NCBI RefSeq assembly: GCF_005937185.1
Contig: NZ_VCNI01000001.1
Coordinates: forward strand, 864,657-928,656
Source of the DNA: Flagellimonas algicola
GTDB lineage: Bacteria; Bacteroidota; Bacteroidia; Flavobacteriales; Flavobacteriaceae
Direction: 5' to 3'
DNA length: 64,000 nt
The position numbers and the translations under genes are program-made. How positions within the stretch are numbered: the stretch's first letter is position 1; each line of letters starts with the position of its first letter. Positions 35,637-44,241 of the stretch are shown here, in pieces. Below the pieces are notes generated by a model. It made no database searches. It was not told where the DNA came from and worked only from the letters and a program-made list of their open reading frames with translations.

Positions 35637-36854
35637 TTAATCTTCAATCCAAAATTCCGGTACGGCAACCTTTCCCAATTCCAAACAATCTCCACATACC
35701 GTAGGCACAATGGTGTAAGGTCCTTCCGTTTGCTCAGGGCTATCGTTATTCCCTACATATCGAACCAAGTTTTCTTCAACCTGGGTGCTTAGTACACATC
35801 TTGGGGGTACACCTACTGCTAAGGGCGGTGATGATGTTGCACAAGGATCAATGTAAGGAGGCAAGTCTTCACCGGGGAACAAATCCGCATAATTAAAAAA
35901 TAGTCGCTGTTCCTGTACGGTGGCCACATCAAAGTAGCCCAATACTTTTTCCTCCGTATTTGTAGTTGAGCTGATGTTTCCTTCCAAGAAACCGGGTTGG
36001 GTCTGGGAAAAGAAGCTATCGCTTCCTGAAAATTCATTAAGTGTCTCGTAAAATTCAAAGGCTGAATTGGACTGGACAAACTGCCTAACCAAGATGCTAT
36101 ACCTGTGTGAAATTATGTAGTTGTTCCGGTTAATGAATCGTACCATATAGTTACTAACCCTATCTTCGTTCAGGTCACTTGTGTTGGTTTGAATTATGGC
36201 ATTTGAAAAATCAGTAGTAAAACAGGTCTCCTCCGAAACCGTATCTGGAATCAATCGTACTTCACAAAAAACCTCTGCTTCATTTGCTGGAACTTTCTCC
36301 AAGTCATTTGGGGTCCAAAAAGGGGCTATTATTTTATAGGTTTCCTCATATTGATACCGGTAATTCACAGAATTCCCTGTAGGGTCAAAACTATCCACAA
36401 AAATCCCTACGCCTTCCTCCCCAAAATCATTGGTAATTCTTTCCGCCCTTATTTCATCAATCTGGGTGGCCTGGGTAAGTGTCATTTCTGTGGAATTATA
36501 TGACCTTCCGTCCTGGGTCTGTATGGATAATAGGTATGGAGTATTGGGTTGGGCCGCAAAGGCCTGCTGGGACAAATAAACCCCGGGAGAACTTTCTTCA
36601 AACAAAAAGGTGTTCCCGCCGCCATTGATACTGACTGTTGCGTTAGGTTCCGCTGACGGGCCGTCATCCTCAAACTCAAAGGTACGCGTAAGAAAGACCC
36701 GTTGAACCTCCATTTTATCTGTTATTGTGGCTTCCACAACTATGGCACTTTCAAAATCCTCAAAAGTTACATCAATGGGTTCAATGCAGCTAGATATCGG
36801 CATAAAAGCCATAGCCAGTATATATAATCCTATCTTGATAATTTTCTTTTTCAT
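35637..36854 (-). CDS. DUF4249 lipoprotein, copy 2
   Basis: 405 residues from the ATG of MKKKIIKIGLY; an ATG three codons earlier overlaps the previous stop and is also possible. The lipobox is PISSC (C23). Shared family blocks: ESAIVVEATITDKM, YQYEETYKIIAPFW, RNNYIISHRYSILVRQF, QTQPGFLEGNISS and the ending CGDC-x8-PEFWIED. It is most like copy 3 by eye. An outer-membrane lipoprotein location is inferred. Confidence 0.86.
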   Translation of the reverse strand: MKKKIIKIGLYILAMAFMPISSCIEPIDVTFEDFESAIVVEATITDKMEVQRVFLTRTFEFEDDGPSAEPNATVSINGGGNTFLFEESSPGVYLSQQAFAAQPNTPYLLSIQTQDGRSYNSTEMTLTQATQIDEIRAERITNDFGEEGVGIFVDSFDPTGNSVNYRYQYEETYKIIAPFWTPNDLEKVPANEAEVFCEVRLIPDTVSEETCFTTDFSNAIIQTNTSDLNEDRVSNYMVRFINRNNYIISHRYSILVRQFVQSNSAFEFYETLNEFSGSDSFFSQTQPGFLEGNISSTTNTEEKVLGYFDVATVQEQRLFFNYADLFPGEDLPPYIDPCATSSPPLAVGVPPRCVLSTQVEENLVRYVGNNDSPEQTEGPYTIVPTVCGDCLELGKVAVPEFWIED

Positions 36855-36859
36855 ATTAA

Positions 36860-38056
36860 TCATTCCGTCCAAAATTCCGGGGTTTGGTTGCTTCCTAAAA
36901 CGGTACAGTCCCCACATTCCCGTGGTACTACCAGATAGGGGCCTTCTTCAAACGGAGGGTCGTCATTAATATTTAGGTAACTAACCTGATTGGCCTCTAC
37001 CATAGCACTTAAAATACAACGTGCACCACCCTGGCTTATTAATTTAGGCGCAATTTCCATGCATGGATTAACATAATCTGGCAAGTCTTCTCCAGGATAA
37101 AAATCATCGTAGTTGAAGAAAATCCTCTTTTTGGAAACTGCACTCACCTCAAAATAACCTAGCACCTTTTCATCTTGGTTTTCCTCCGAAAAAACATTTC
37201 CAACCAAAAACCCAGGTTGACTTTCGGAAAAAATACTTTCGGTACTGGAGAACTGGTCCAATGAACTGAAATAGGAAGCGGCATCATTGGATTGGGTATA
37301 TTGAGTGACCTCTATACTATAGCGATGGGATATGATATAATTGTTTCGATCCATAAAACGTACCATGAACCTTTGCACCCTGTTTTCATTCAAATTTGTC
37401 GTATTCGTCAAAATAATATCAGTAGATCTATCGCTTGCAAAGCATATCCGATTTTGTACAATTTTGGGAATAACATCAACCCCGCATTCAATACCGGTAC
37501 TCAAAAGGTCAAAATCATTCCACTCTGGGGCTATAATTTTATAGGTCTCTTGGAATTCGTAGCGGAAGTTTTGGGAATTGCCAGTGGCATCAAAACTATC
37601 CACAAAAATTGCAATACCGTCTTCTCCCAAGTCACTGGTAATTCTGTCGGCATAAACGCTATCCAATGCCACCGCTTGTGGCAAGGAAGCACTTTGTGAA
37701 CTATAGGCCGAACCATCCCCGGTGGTGATCTTTAATGCATAACTGCTTCCTGGCTGCGCGGCAAATTCCTGCTGCGACCTATATTCGCCAGGGTTTGTTT
37801 CAACGAAGAGAATTTCATTGGTTTCATTCTCAATGACTTTGACAGATGCTCCTGATACCGTTTCAGGTTCTTCCTCAAAACCGTAGGTGTTGGAAAGGTA
37901 GATGGCCTGTCGTCCCATTTCATCCGTTATGGTGGCATCTATTACCAAAGCGCTCAAAAACTCACCGGAATCCACTTCAAAAGGCTCAACACACGAAGAA
38001 GCCAATGCCGCCGTGAAGACCAATACCATTACTATGTCTTTTTGAGCCAGTTGCAC
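36860..38056 (-). CDS. DUF4249 lipoprotein, copy 1 (adjacent to the receptor)
   Basis: 398 residues using a GTG start 3 bp after the receptor stop; an internal ATG at 38029 would leave a signal peptide without a basic N-terminus. The lipobox is LASSC (C22). Shared family blocks: SALVIDATITDEM, YEFQETYKIIAPEW, RNNYIISHRYSIEVTQY, SQPGFLVGNVFS and the tail CGDC-x8-PEFWTE. It is the one nearest the TBDR and therefore the likeliest original partner. Confidence 0.85.
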   Translation of the reverse strand: MQLAQKDIVMVLVFTAALASSCVEPFEVDSGEFLSALVIDATITDEMGRQAIYLSNTYGFEEEPETVSGASVKVIENETNEILFVETNPGEYRSQQEFAAQPGSSYALKITTGDGSAYSSQSASLPQAVALDSVYADRITSDLGEDGIAIFVDSFDATGNSQNFRYEFQETYKIIAPEWNDFDLLSTGIECGVDVIPKIVQNRICFASDRSTDIILTNTTNLNENRVQRFMVRFMDRNNYIISHRYSIEVTQYTQSNDAASYFSSLDQFSSTESIFSESQPGFLVGNVFSEENQDEKVLGYFEVSAVSKKRIFFNYDDFYPGEDLPDYVNPCMEIAPKLISQGGARCILSAMVEANQVSYLNINDDPPFEEGPYLVVPRECGDCTVLGSNQTPEFWTE

Positions 38057-38059
38057 CTG

Positions 38060-40834
38060 TTAAAACTTGAAATTGTATGTAATTGTCGGTACAGGAATCG
38101 AAAATATCGAGCTTTGATATGCCTTGATATCTCCATCTTCCGTTACAAAAAACACGGAATAGGGATTGTTTCTTCCCAGAACATTATAAATGGAAAAACT
38201 CCAGAAGCTATGGGCAAATTTCTTGATCTTGTGATTACCCTCCATATTGAAACTCAAATCGAGTCTGTAATAATCCGGAATCCTAAATTTGTTCCTATCG
38301 CTGTAAAAGACAAATTCGGAATTGTTAAAAGAAAAGCTCCCAATAGGGAAAGTTACCGGTCTACCCGTCTGATATACGAAATTAGCCGAAGCACTGAACC
38401 TTCGGGTAAACTTATAATTGGCTACAAGGCTAATGTCATGGGGCTTGTCAAAATTGGATGGAAAAAACTCACCATTGTTCACCCTTTCTTCTGCAAAGGG
38501 GCTATCTAGTTTTACAAAGGACCGGGAGTAGGTATATCCTAACCATCCGTTGAGTTTCCCTTCATTTTTCTTGATCAAAAACTCTACCCCATAGGCCTTC
38601 CCGTCTCCCTGGATTACCTCGGTTTCTATGGCTTCGTTCAATAACAACTGTGCCCCAACCTTATAATCCAATAGATTGGTCTGTTTCTTATAATAACCTT
38701 CCAAACTCAACTCAAAGGTGTTTCCTCCAAAATTCTTGTACAAACCCAAAGAGCCTTGGTAGGCCTCTTGTGGTTTGATGTTCAAATCTGAAAGCTTCCA
38801 AGTATCCGTAGGTGAAACCGTGGTGTTGCTGGAAAGGGTATGTATGTATTGGTAAGCATTGTTGACACTGGCCTTTATAGAAAAATCAGGAGCAAGAAAA
38901 TACCTTGCAGAAACCCTGGCCTCAGGTCCTCCGTAAGTTTCAATAACCTCATTCTTATCAAAATCCTGTGTCTCTACCAACGTACCACTGTTCTTTGGTC
39001 CGTTTTCTTGATAAATGCGCTGCGACGATGCTCCCAAAGCAGCATAAAAGGAATAGCGGAGCCCAATATCTATCAGTAACTTATCATTCACCTCATAACT
39101 ATCAGAAGCAAATACGGCCGATTCCAATCCCTTTTCTTGGGGTATGGTCAAGGAGGTAACTTCCGAATCGCCTCCCAAGGGCACAATATCTCCCGGGTCC
39201 ACCACATAGAGTTTGCTCGACAAGCCAAAATCGAACTTGTGCTTATCACTATGCAGGTATTTCATCTTCAATTTGATCTCGGTCTCATTATTCTTGTATC
39301 CCAAGTCAAAATCGTCGTTGGATTCCCCGTCAAACTCAATGCCAAATCGATACTCACTGTTTGACGCGATGAGACTTCCGGTAGTTTTCTCGCTAAATTT
39401 ATGATCCCATTTTAAAGACACTAGTCGATTGCTATAATCAAAAATGGAATCAGACGTAATACTAAATTCATCCCGGCTAAAGTACCCTGTTGCCTTGATC
39501 TCGTTTTTATCGTCTATGGTGTGGTTATACTTGGCCACCACATCAAAAAAGGAAGCCGTACTGTTGTTCAGTTGCTCGTCATCCAGGGCTTTCAAAATCC
39601 AATCTGAATATGTAGCCCGACCACCGATCAATAAAGCTGACTTATCTTTTACCACTGGTGTTTCCAACACAATATTGCTGGTCACCGGTCCTATGGATGC
39701 TTCCCCCGAGAATTTTTCCGTATTTCCATCTTTGGTAGTGATATCGAATACGGAGGAGAGTCTTCCCCCAAATTCTGCTGGGATATTTCCCTTGTAAATC
39801 TCTGCTGACCCCGTGGAAAAAGGGTTTATGGCCGAAAAAATCCCAAAGAAGTGGGAAGGATTATAAATGACCCCATTATCCAAAAGAATCAGGTTTTGGT
39901 CTGTTCTCCCCCCTCTAACATTGTATCCGGCGGCTCCTTCTCCAGCGGTTGTTATTCCGGGAAGGGTAATGGCAGCCTTTAAGATGTCTCGTTCACCCAA
40001 TACCAAGGGGATATTTTTGATTTTTTCAACCTCAATAAGGGTAACTCCCGTAATCGCGGTTTCCACATTTCTATCCAAATTACCCTGAACCACAACCTCA
40101 TCCAATGCTTCCACGCTTTCATTGAGGTCAAAGTTATAAACACCATTGCTGTACAGGATTACTTTGGTTCTGGAATCCTGGATTCCGAGGCCTTGTGTTC
40201 GGATGATGTTTTCACCTACAGGAAGTTCCAGGCTATAATTACCATTTGCATTGGTGGATGTTCCCAGATCTTTGCCCTCCACAATAATGGCCAAATCCGG
40301 AATGGGTTGCCCTGTTCTGGCATTGGTTACTTTTCCATTTAAGGTAAACGCCCTTTTTCTGTTGTTTCGATTCTCCTTCCCAATTTTAACCACCTGCATT
40401 CCCCTGGATACACCGGAGTCCTCTGCATTGACAAACAAAGGCCCCAAATCTTGGATGTCATCATAGCTGGGTCCGTCATCCGCTACAGCATCTTTCTTTC
40501 CAAAAAAATCTTCGGGAAGTGATTCATAGATCTGATTGTTCTGAAGAAGGAAAATTCTATTGTCTTCGGTTATATAAAAATTAAGGACGGTATTTTTAAA
40601 CAGGTCATCCAAGATCAAGCTCACCTGGGTATCTTGATAACTACCGCTTACCTTAATATTCTCCAACCAAGCATCCAGATAGTAAAATCTATATGCTGTT
40701 TTGCTCTCAATGGATTGCAGAGCGTCCAAAACATCCACATTGGTAAAGGAAATTGAAATCCTAGGTATTTCTTCTTGGGCCAACGCATGCTGTATGCCTA
40801 CAAGAAGCATAAACGCTATCAATATTTTCTTCAT
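38060..40834 (-). CDS. TonB-dependent receptor with N-terminal STN domain
   Basis: 924-residue outer-membrane receptor. Order: signal peptide (to about ALAQ, residue 20); STN-type domain (about 25-100, starting ISISFTNVDVLDALQSI); a carboxypeptidase-regulatory-like domain (about 165-235, LNGKVTNARTGQPIPDLAI); plug (about 250-350, GYNVRGGRTDQNLILLDNG); and a beta barrel to the C-terminal KF. STN domains often signal to an anti-sigma factor, but no sigma/anti-sigma pair lies nearby. It overlaps the upstream gene by 1 bp (TAATG) and is followed by four DUF4249 genes. Substrate unknown. Confidence 0.92.
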   Translation of the reverse strand: MKKILIAFMLLVGIQHALAQEEIPRISISFTNVDVLDALQSIESKTAYRFYYLDAWLENIKVSGSYQDTQVSLILDDLFKNTVLNFYITEDNRIFLLQNNQIYESLPEDFFGKKDAVADDGPSYDDIQDLGPLFVNAEDSGVSRGMQVVKIGKENRNNRKRAFTLNGKVTNARTGQPIPDLAIIVEGKDLGTSTNANGNYSLELPVGENIIRTQGLGIQDSRTKVILYSNGVYNFDLNESVEALDEVVVQGNLDRNVETAITGVTLIEVEKIKNIPLVLGERDILKAAITLPGITTAGEGAAGYNVRGGRTDQNLILLDNGVIYNPSHFFGIFSAINPFSTGSAEIYKGNIPAEFGGRLSSVFDITTKDGNTEKFSGEASIGPVTSNIVLETPVVKDKSALLIGGRATYSDWILKALDDEQLNNSTASFFDVVAKYNHTIDDKNEIKATGYFSRDEFSITSDSIFDYSNRLVSLKWDHKFSEKTTGSLIASNSEYRFGIEFDGESNDDFDLGYKNNETEIKLKMKYLHSDKHKFDFGLSSKLYVVDPGDIVPLGGDSEVTSLTIPQEKGLESAVFASDSYEVNDKLLIDIGLRYSFYAALGASSQRIYQENGPKNSGTLVETQDFDKNEVIETYGGPEARVSARYFLAPDFSIKASVNNAYQYIHTLSSNTTVSPTDTWKLSDLNIKPQEAYQGSLGLYKNFGGNTFELSLEGYYKKQTNLLDYKVGAQLLLNEAIETEVIQGDGKAYGVEFLIKKNEGKLNGWLGYTYSRSFVKLDSPFAEERVNNGEFFPSNFDKPHDISLVANYKFTRRFSASANFVYQTGRPVTFPIGSFSFNNSEFVFYSDRNKFRIPDYYRLDLSFNMEGNHKIKKFAHSFWSFSIYNVLGRNNPYSVFFVTEDGDIKAYQSSIFSIPVPTITYNFKF

Positions 40835-41583
40835 TACTTGGAAGTGTTTTTAGGTTGGGACAATAAGATTTCCAAACGTTTTAAAAGACTTACCTGAAAA
40901 CCGTCTGGATCTGATTTCCTGAGTCCCCTAGCTAGATTGTAAAATCTATCTATATCCTTTTTCAATTGTGGGAACACCAAAATATTATCCTTTTTGGTAT
41001 TAACGATATGGTATTTGCCCTGATAGAGAAGGACTTGTTCACTTTGCCCATCCAAGAATTCATAGTAGATGGCACTTCGATCTTTTCGGTCAAAACTTTT
41101 CTTGGTGTATTTGGTATAAAGGGTGTATAAAGGTCCTTTATAGGCCACTGCATAAAACCCGTAAAGGTTTAGCCCTTGGACCTGGTTCCGTTCGAGCTTG
41201 ACAAAATCCACTCCGGCTATGGTAAAACTTTCCACTTTATCTTTGAAAAGCTGTAAGGTGCCCCCACCTGCTGTGCTAATCAGTTTAAGCAGTACCTGAT
41301 CTTCAAAAACATCATATTTAAGATCTAAACCATAGTAGCACTGCCCTTCGTAACATACATCCCCTTTAAGAAAATCCCTGTTTTTGAAGTATTGGGTATT
41401 CTCATTTATGGTCCTGTACTTAACCGCGTGGATTTCACCTTGGTATAGACCGGTGTTCTCTATACCCACCTCTTTGTCAAATTGATTATAATACGCAACT
41501 TCATGCGACTCTTGGCCGTGCGCAGACACAACTAAACCAAGGACAAACAATGCCCTTAATGGCTTCCGATAAAATTTAAGCAT
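40834..41583 (-). CDS. Exported protein of unknown function, first gene of the TBDR operon
   Basis: 249 residues with a signal peptide (KPLRALFVLGLVVSAHG). The mature part is beta-rich and basic, with two close cysteines (DVCYEGQCYYG) and a C-terminal Lys/Arg-rich helix. I do not recognise the family. Its stop overlaps the receptor start (TAATG), so it is translationally coupled to the TBDR and probably works with it in the envelope. Confidence 0.7.
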   Translation of the reverse strand: MLKFYRKPLRALFVLGLVVSAHGQESHEVAYYNQFDKEVGIENTGLYQGEIHAVKYRTINENTQYFKNRDFLKGDVCYEGQCYYGLDLKYDVFEDQVLLKLISTAGGGTLQLFKDKVESFTIAGVDFVKLERNQVQGLNLYGFYAVAYKGPLYTLYTKYTKKSFDRKDRSAIYYEFLDGQSEQVLLYQGKYHIVNTKKDNILVFPQLKKDIDRFYNLARGLRKSDPDGFQVSLLKRLEILLSQPKNTSK

Positions 41584-41642
41584 CCTACTATTTGATTGAT
41601 GTGTGAGGTTCGTTTGTTTAATTGAATTAGCTTGACCTAAAG

Positions 41643-41659
41643 TACCACATAATGTGATA
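41643..41659. promoter_or_regulatory. Candidate operator upstream of the TBDR-DUF4249 operon
   Basis: A dyad TA-n-CACAT-A-ATGTG-n-TA lies about 60-76 bp before the first ATG. On the - strand it overlaps TACTTTAG, one base from the TAnnTTTG -7 consensus. The regulator is unknown. Confidence 0.35.
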
Positions 41660-41769
41660 ATTTTTAAATTTTTGTTAAAAATTCATAGAATTTTATCATT
41701 CTGGTTAAATAACAAAAATTTTACTTGCGATTTAACAATTTTTAACAAGGAATGTTTAATAGTCCTAAG

Positions 41770-44163
41770 CTAGTTTGGGTAAAAAACCAATTGGGAAGGT
41801 GAATTGTTTTGAATTTCTTCTTTGTTCATCATCATTTTTCTGAATTTCCCTTCCACAAACATTTCTGCCTGATCTTTATAATGCTTACTGAAAGGATTTC
41901 CAGATTGTCCTGTGGGAAGTATACTCATGCTATTCTCAATGTCTGAAAAATCGACAACACGGCGTGTGGACGGACCCACATTTACCTTATGGAATCCAGT
42001 ACCGTCATAAGTAAAGCTCATATTATTTATCACTTCCCTTGTACCGTTGACCGGGAAGGGACCCACATTGAAAAAACTCCGTAGTGATTCCACCTGACCA
42101 ATGGGATGGGGATGTTCCAAAGTGTGCACTTTATCCCAAGTCCATTGGGAAGCATCAGGCCCGAAATCATCAACCAAGGACTGCCAAGCTTCTGCAAAAG
42201 ATTGAAGTACTATTTCTTCTCTGGTCTCCACTTTATCCTCAGTTAGGATATTGTCCCACCAAATTCCAGTTTTCATTTGGGCGCCAAAAGCAATTTGCCG
42301 CTTGAATACATGGGTACCAATAAATTGTTTGAATTTCTCTTCTCCCAACTCGTCCAAAAAAGTATTCTTTACCATAAAATACTCGCATCTATGGTATAAA
42401 GTGGGGTTGGTTCCATCCAAAGTATAGGTTCCGTCCCAATTTCGAAGTGCATCCACCTGGACCAATTGCTCCTCATTTAAATGGGAAACATCCAGTAGCT
42501 TAATCAATTCTGCCACCAATGCAGGGTTCACCAAAGAGGTAGCGTCCAAAATCATTTGTGAGGTAGATTCTCTGTCCCAATCATTTTTACTTTCCAACAA
42601 TTGAACAATGCGCAAGGCCCTGTTCTCCGGTAGGTAGTACCCCGGATAAAGCATGCCTGCAATGGAGTCCGGTTGGTTGTTGGCAGAATACACATAATTC
42701 CATGGCGGATTAATGGCAGACGGATTCTCGGAAAAATCCAAATAACGGACAGGTTCGTCTTTGCCCGAAGCACCATCCATAACCATCTTGGTAGAGACAC
42801 TATCCGGCATTTGATACAGTTGTGCGGTGGCCCACCAGGCAACATTTCCTTCCGCATCACCATACATCACGTTCAAACCTGGCGCGTGGATTTTGGGCAA
42901 CGCACCTTCAAATTCCTCCAGATTGCTGGCATGGCTCATTTCATATACCGCATCCAGCACCTTATTTTTATTCTGGGTATAAATCCATGACATGGCAATG
43001 GGAGTATCTCCCTTAATTTGTTTAGCAACGTTATTTACCAATGGTCCGTGTCTGGTTTTTCTAACGGTAAAACTTATCGGTTCGGCATCCTTTACCTTGA
43101 TTTCCTTGGTGATATATTCATAGTTCTCCCAGCCATTTTCAGTTTTGTATTGTGTAGTGTCCGCAGGATTGGTTTGCTCCAGATAAAAATCGATATCATC
43201 ATTTTCAAACATCGTAAGACCGTACGCCACATTTCTGTCATGGGCAAGCATTGGAAACGGCCCTCCAGCCAGGTGATATCCATACTTCTCGTAGGTTGGA
43301 GTACTTATGTGGACCTCATACCAGACCGAAGGCTGGGCATACGAAATATGTGGGTCATTGGCCAAAATCACCTTCCCCGTCTTCGTCTTGCTGGGGGATA
43401 TCACCCAACTGTTACTTCCCTCAAATTGAGGAACAGGTAGTTTGTTCAGGGCTTGGAACACTCCAGCGGTAATATCCAAATCCAAACTGTCAACTTTGGT
43501 GTTTCTGTAATTCTTTATCCATGTTGTGGTGGTATCCGAGTACACGGCCAAATCTTGGATGTATTTCTCGCCCAATTCATTTTTGATGTCGGTTAGAAGC
43601 GGATCTGTTTTGTGTGCCATGGCAAAACTGAAGGCCATATACCCCATGGCATCCATAATGTCATTAAGCTCAAAGGGTTTTTTCTCCAACCCAGTAAGGT
43701 AAAATTCAATGGGGGTTGGGCCTTCTTCAATAAATTGATTTACACCTTCCAGATAGGCCTGTGCCAAAATCACCGCCTCACTTTCCAGATCCATTTCGGA
43801 AACCGCTTGTACCGAATTATCATCAATCCCTAAGGAAAGAAAGAACTTATCCGTTTCTACCAAATCGGCTCCAAAGACTTCGGAGAGTTTGCCTTTGGCA
43901 ACACGACGCAACAGCTCCATTTGCCATAGTCTGTCCTGGGCATGGACATAACCCAAAGCCTTGGTGGCATCTCTTTCATTATTGGCATAAATATGGGGAA
44001 TTCCGTAATCGTCAAAATAGACATTTACCTCATTGGAAATACCGGATAGAGATATTTTTCCATCATAGTCCGGTTTTAGACTTTGTACAAATACGAAGAC
44101 GCCTATAGCCACAATAAGTACAAGGCCAGCTAGTACTAAAAGTACTTTTTTAAGTTTCTTCAC
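41770..44163 (-). CDS. Penicillin acylase family protein (Ntn hydrolase)
   Basis: 797-residue self-cleaving amidase precursor with a GTG start. A single N-terminal hydrophobic anchor or signal (about 7-28) is followed by the alpha chain with GIPHIYANNERDATKALGYVHAQDR and a spacer; the beta chain would start at the nucleophile S250 in FEGSNSW. Beta-chain features include ANDPHISYAQPSVWYE and SWIYTQNK. The family hydrolyses amides such as beta-lactams or acyl-homoserine lactones; the natural substrate here is unknown. It stands alone, between the TBDR operon and dsbD. Confidence 0.9.
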   Translation of the reverse strand: MKKLKKVLLVLAGLVLIVAIGVFVFVQSLKPDYDGKISLSGISNEVNVYFDDYGIPHIYANNERDATKALGYVHAQDRLWQMELLRRVAKGKLSEVFGADLVETDKFFLSLGIDDNSVQAVSEMDLESEAVILAQAYLEGVNQFIEEGPTPIEFYLTGLEKKPFELNDIMDAMGYMAFSFAMAHKTDPLLTDIKNELGEKYIQDLAVYSDTTTTWIKNYRNTKVDSLDLDITAGVFQALNKLPVPQFEGSNSWVISPSKTKTGKVILANDPHISYAQPSVWYEVHISTPTYEKYGYHLAGGPFPMLAHDRNVAYGLTMFENDDIDFYLEQTNPADTTQYKTENGWENYEYITKEIKVKDAEPISFTVRKTRHGPLVNNVAKQIKGDTPIAMSWIYTQNKNKVLDAVYEMSHASNLEEFEGALPKIHAPGLNVMYGDAEGNVAWWATAQLYQMPDSVSTKMVMDGASGKDEPVRYLDFSENPSAINPPWNYVYSANNQPDSIAGMLYPGYYLPENRALRIVQLLESKNDWDRESTSQMILDATSLVNPALVAELIKLLDVSHLNEEQLVQVDALRNWDGTYTLDGTNPTLYHRCEYFMVKNTFLDELGEEKFKQFIGTHVFKRQIAFGAQMKTGIWWDNILTEDKVETREEIVLQSFAEAWQSLVDDFGPDASQWTWDKVHTLEHPHPIGQVESLRSFFNVGPFPVNGTREVINNMSFTYDGTGFHKVNVGPSTRRVVDFSDIENSMSILPTGQSGNPFSKHYKDQAEMFVEGKFRKMMMNKEEIQNNSPSQLVFYPN

Positions 44164-44241
44164 TGGGGCTTTGGTTAATTGAAATAGTTACCCTAAGGTA
44201 CGCTATTTTCCAAAAAGCCTAAAAAATGGAAGTAAGAATAA

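Noticed and set aside
33235..38056. Four DUF4249 copies as an assembly duplication
   Set aside because: The copies differ along most of their length, with different lipoboxes and inserts, so they are true diverged paralogues.
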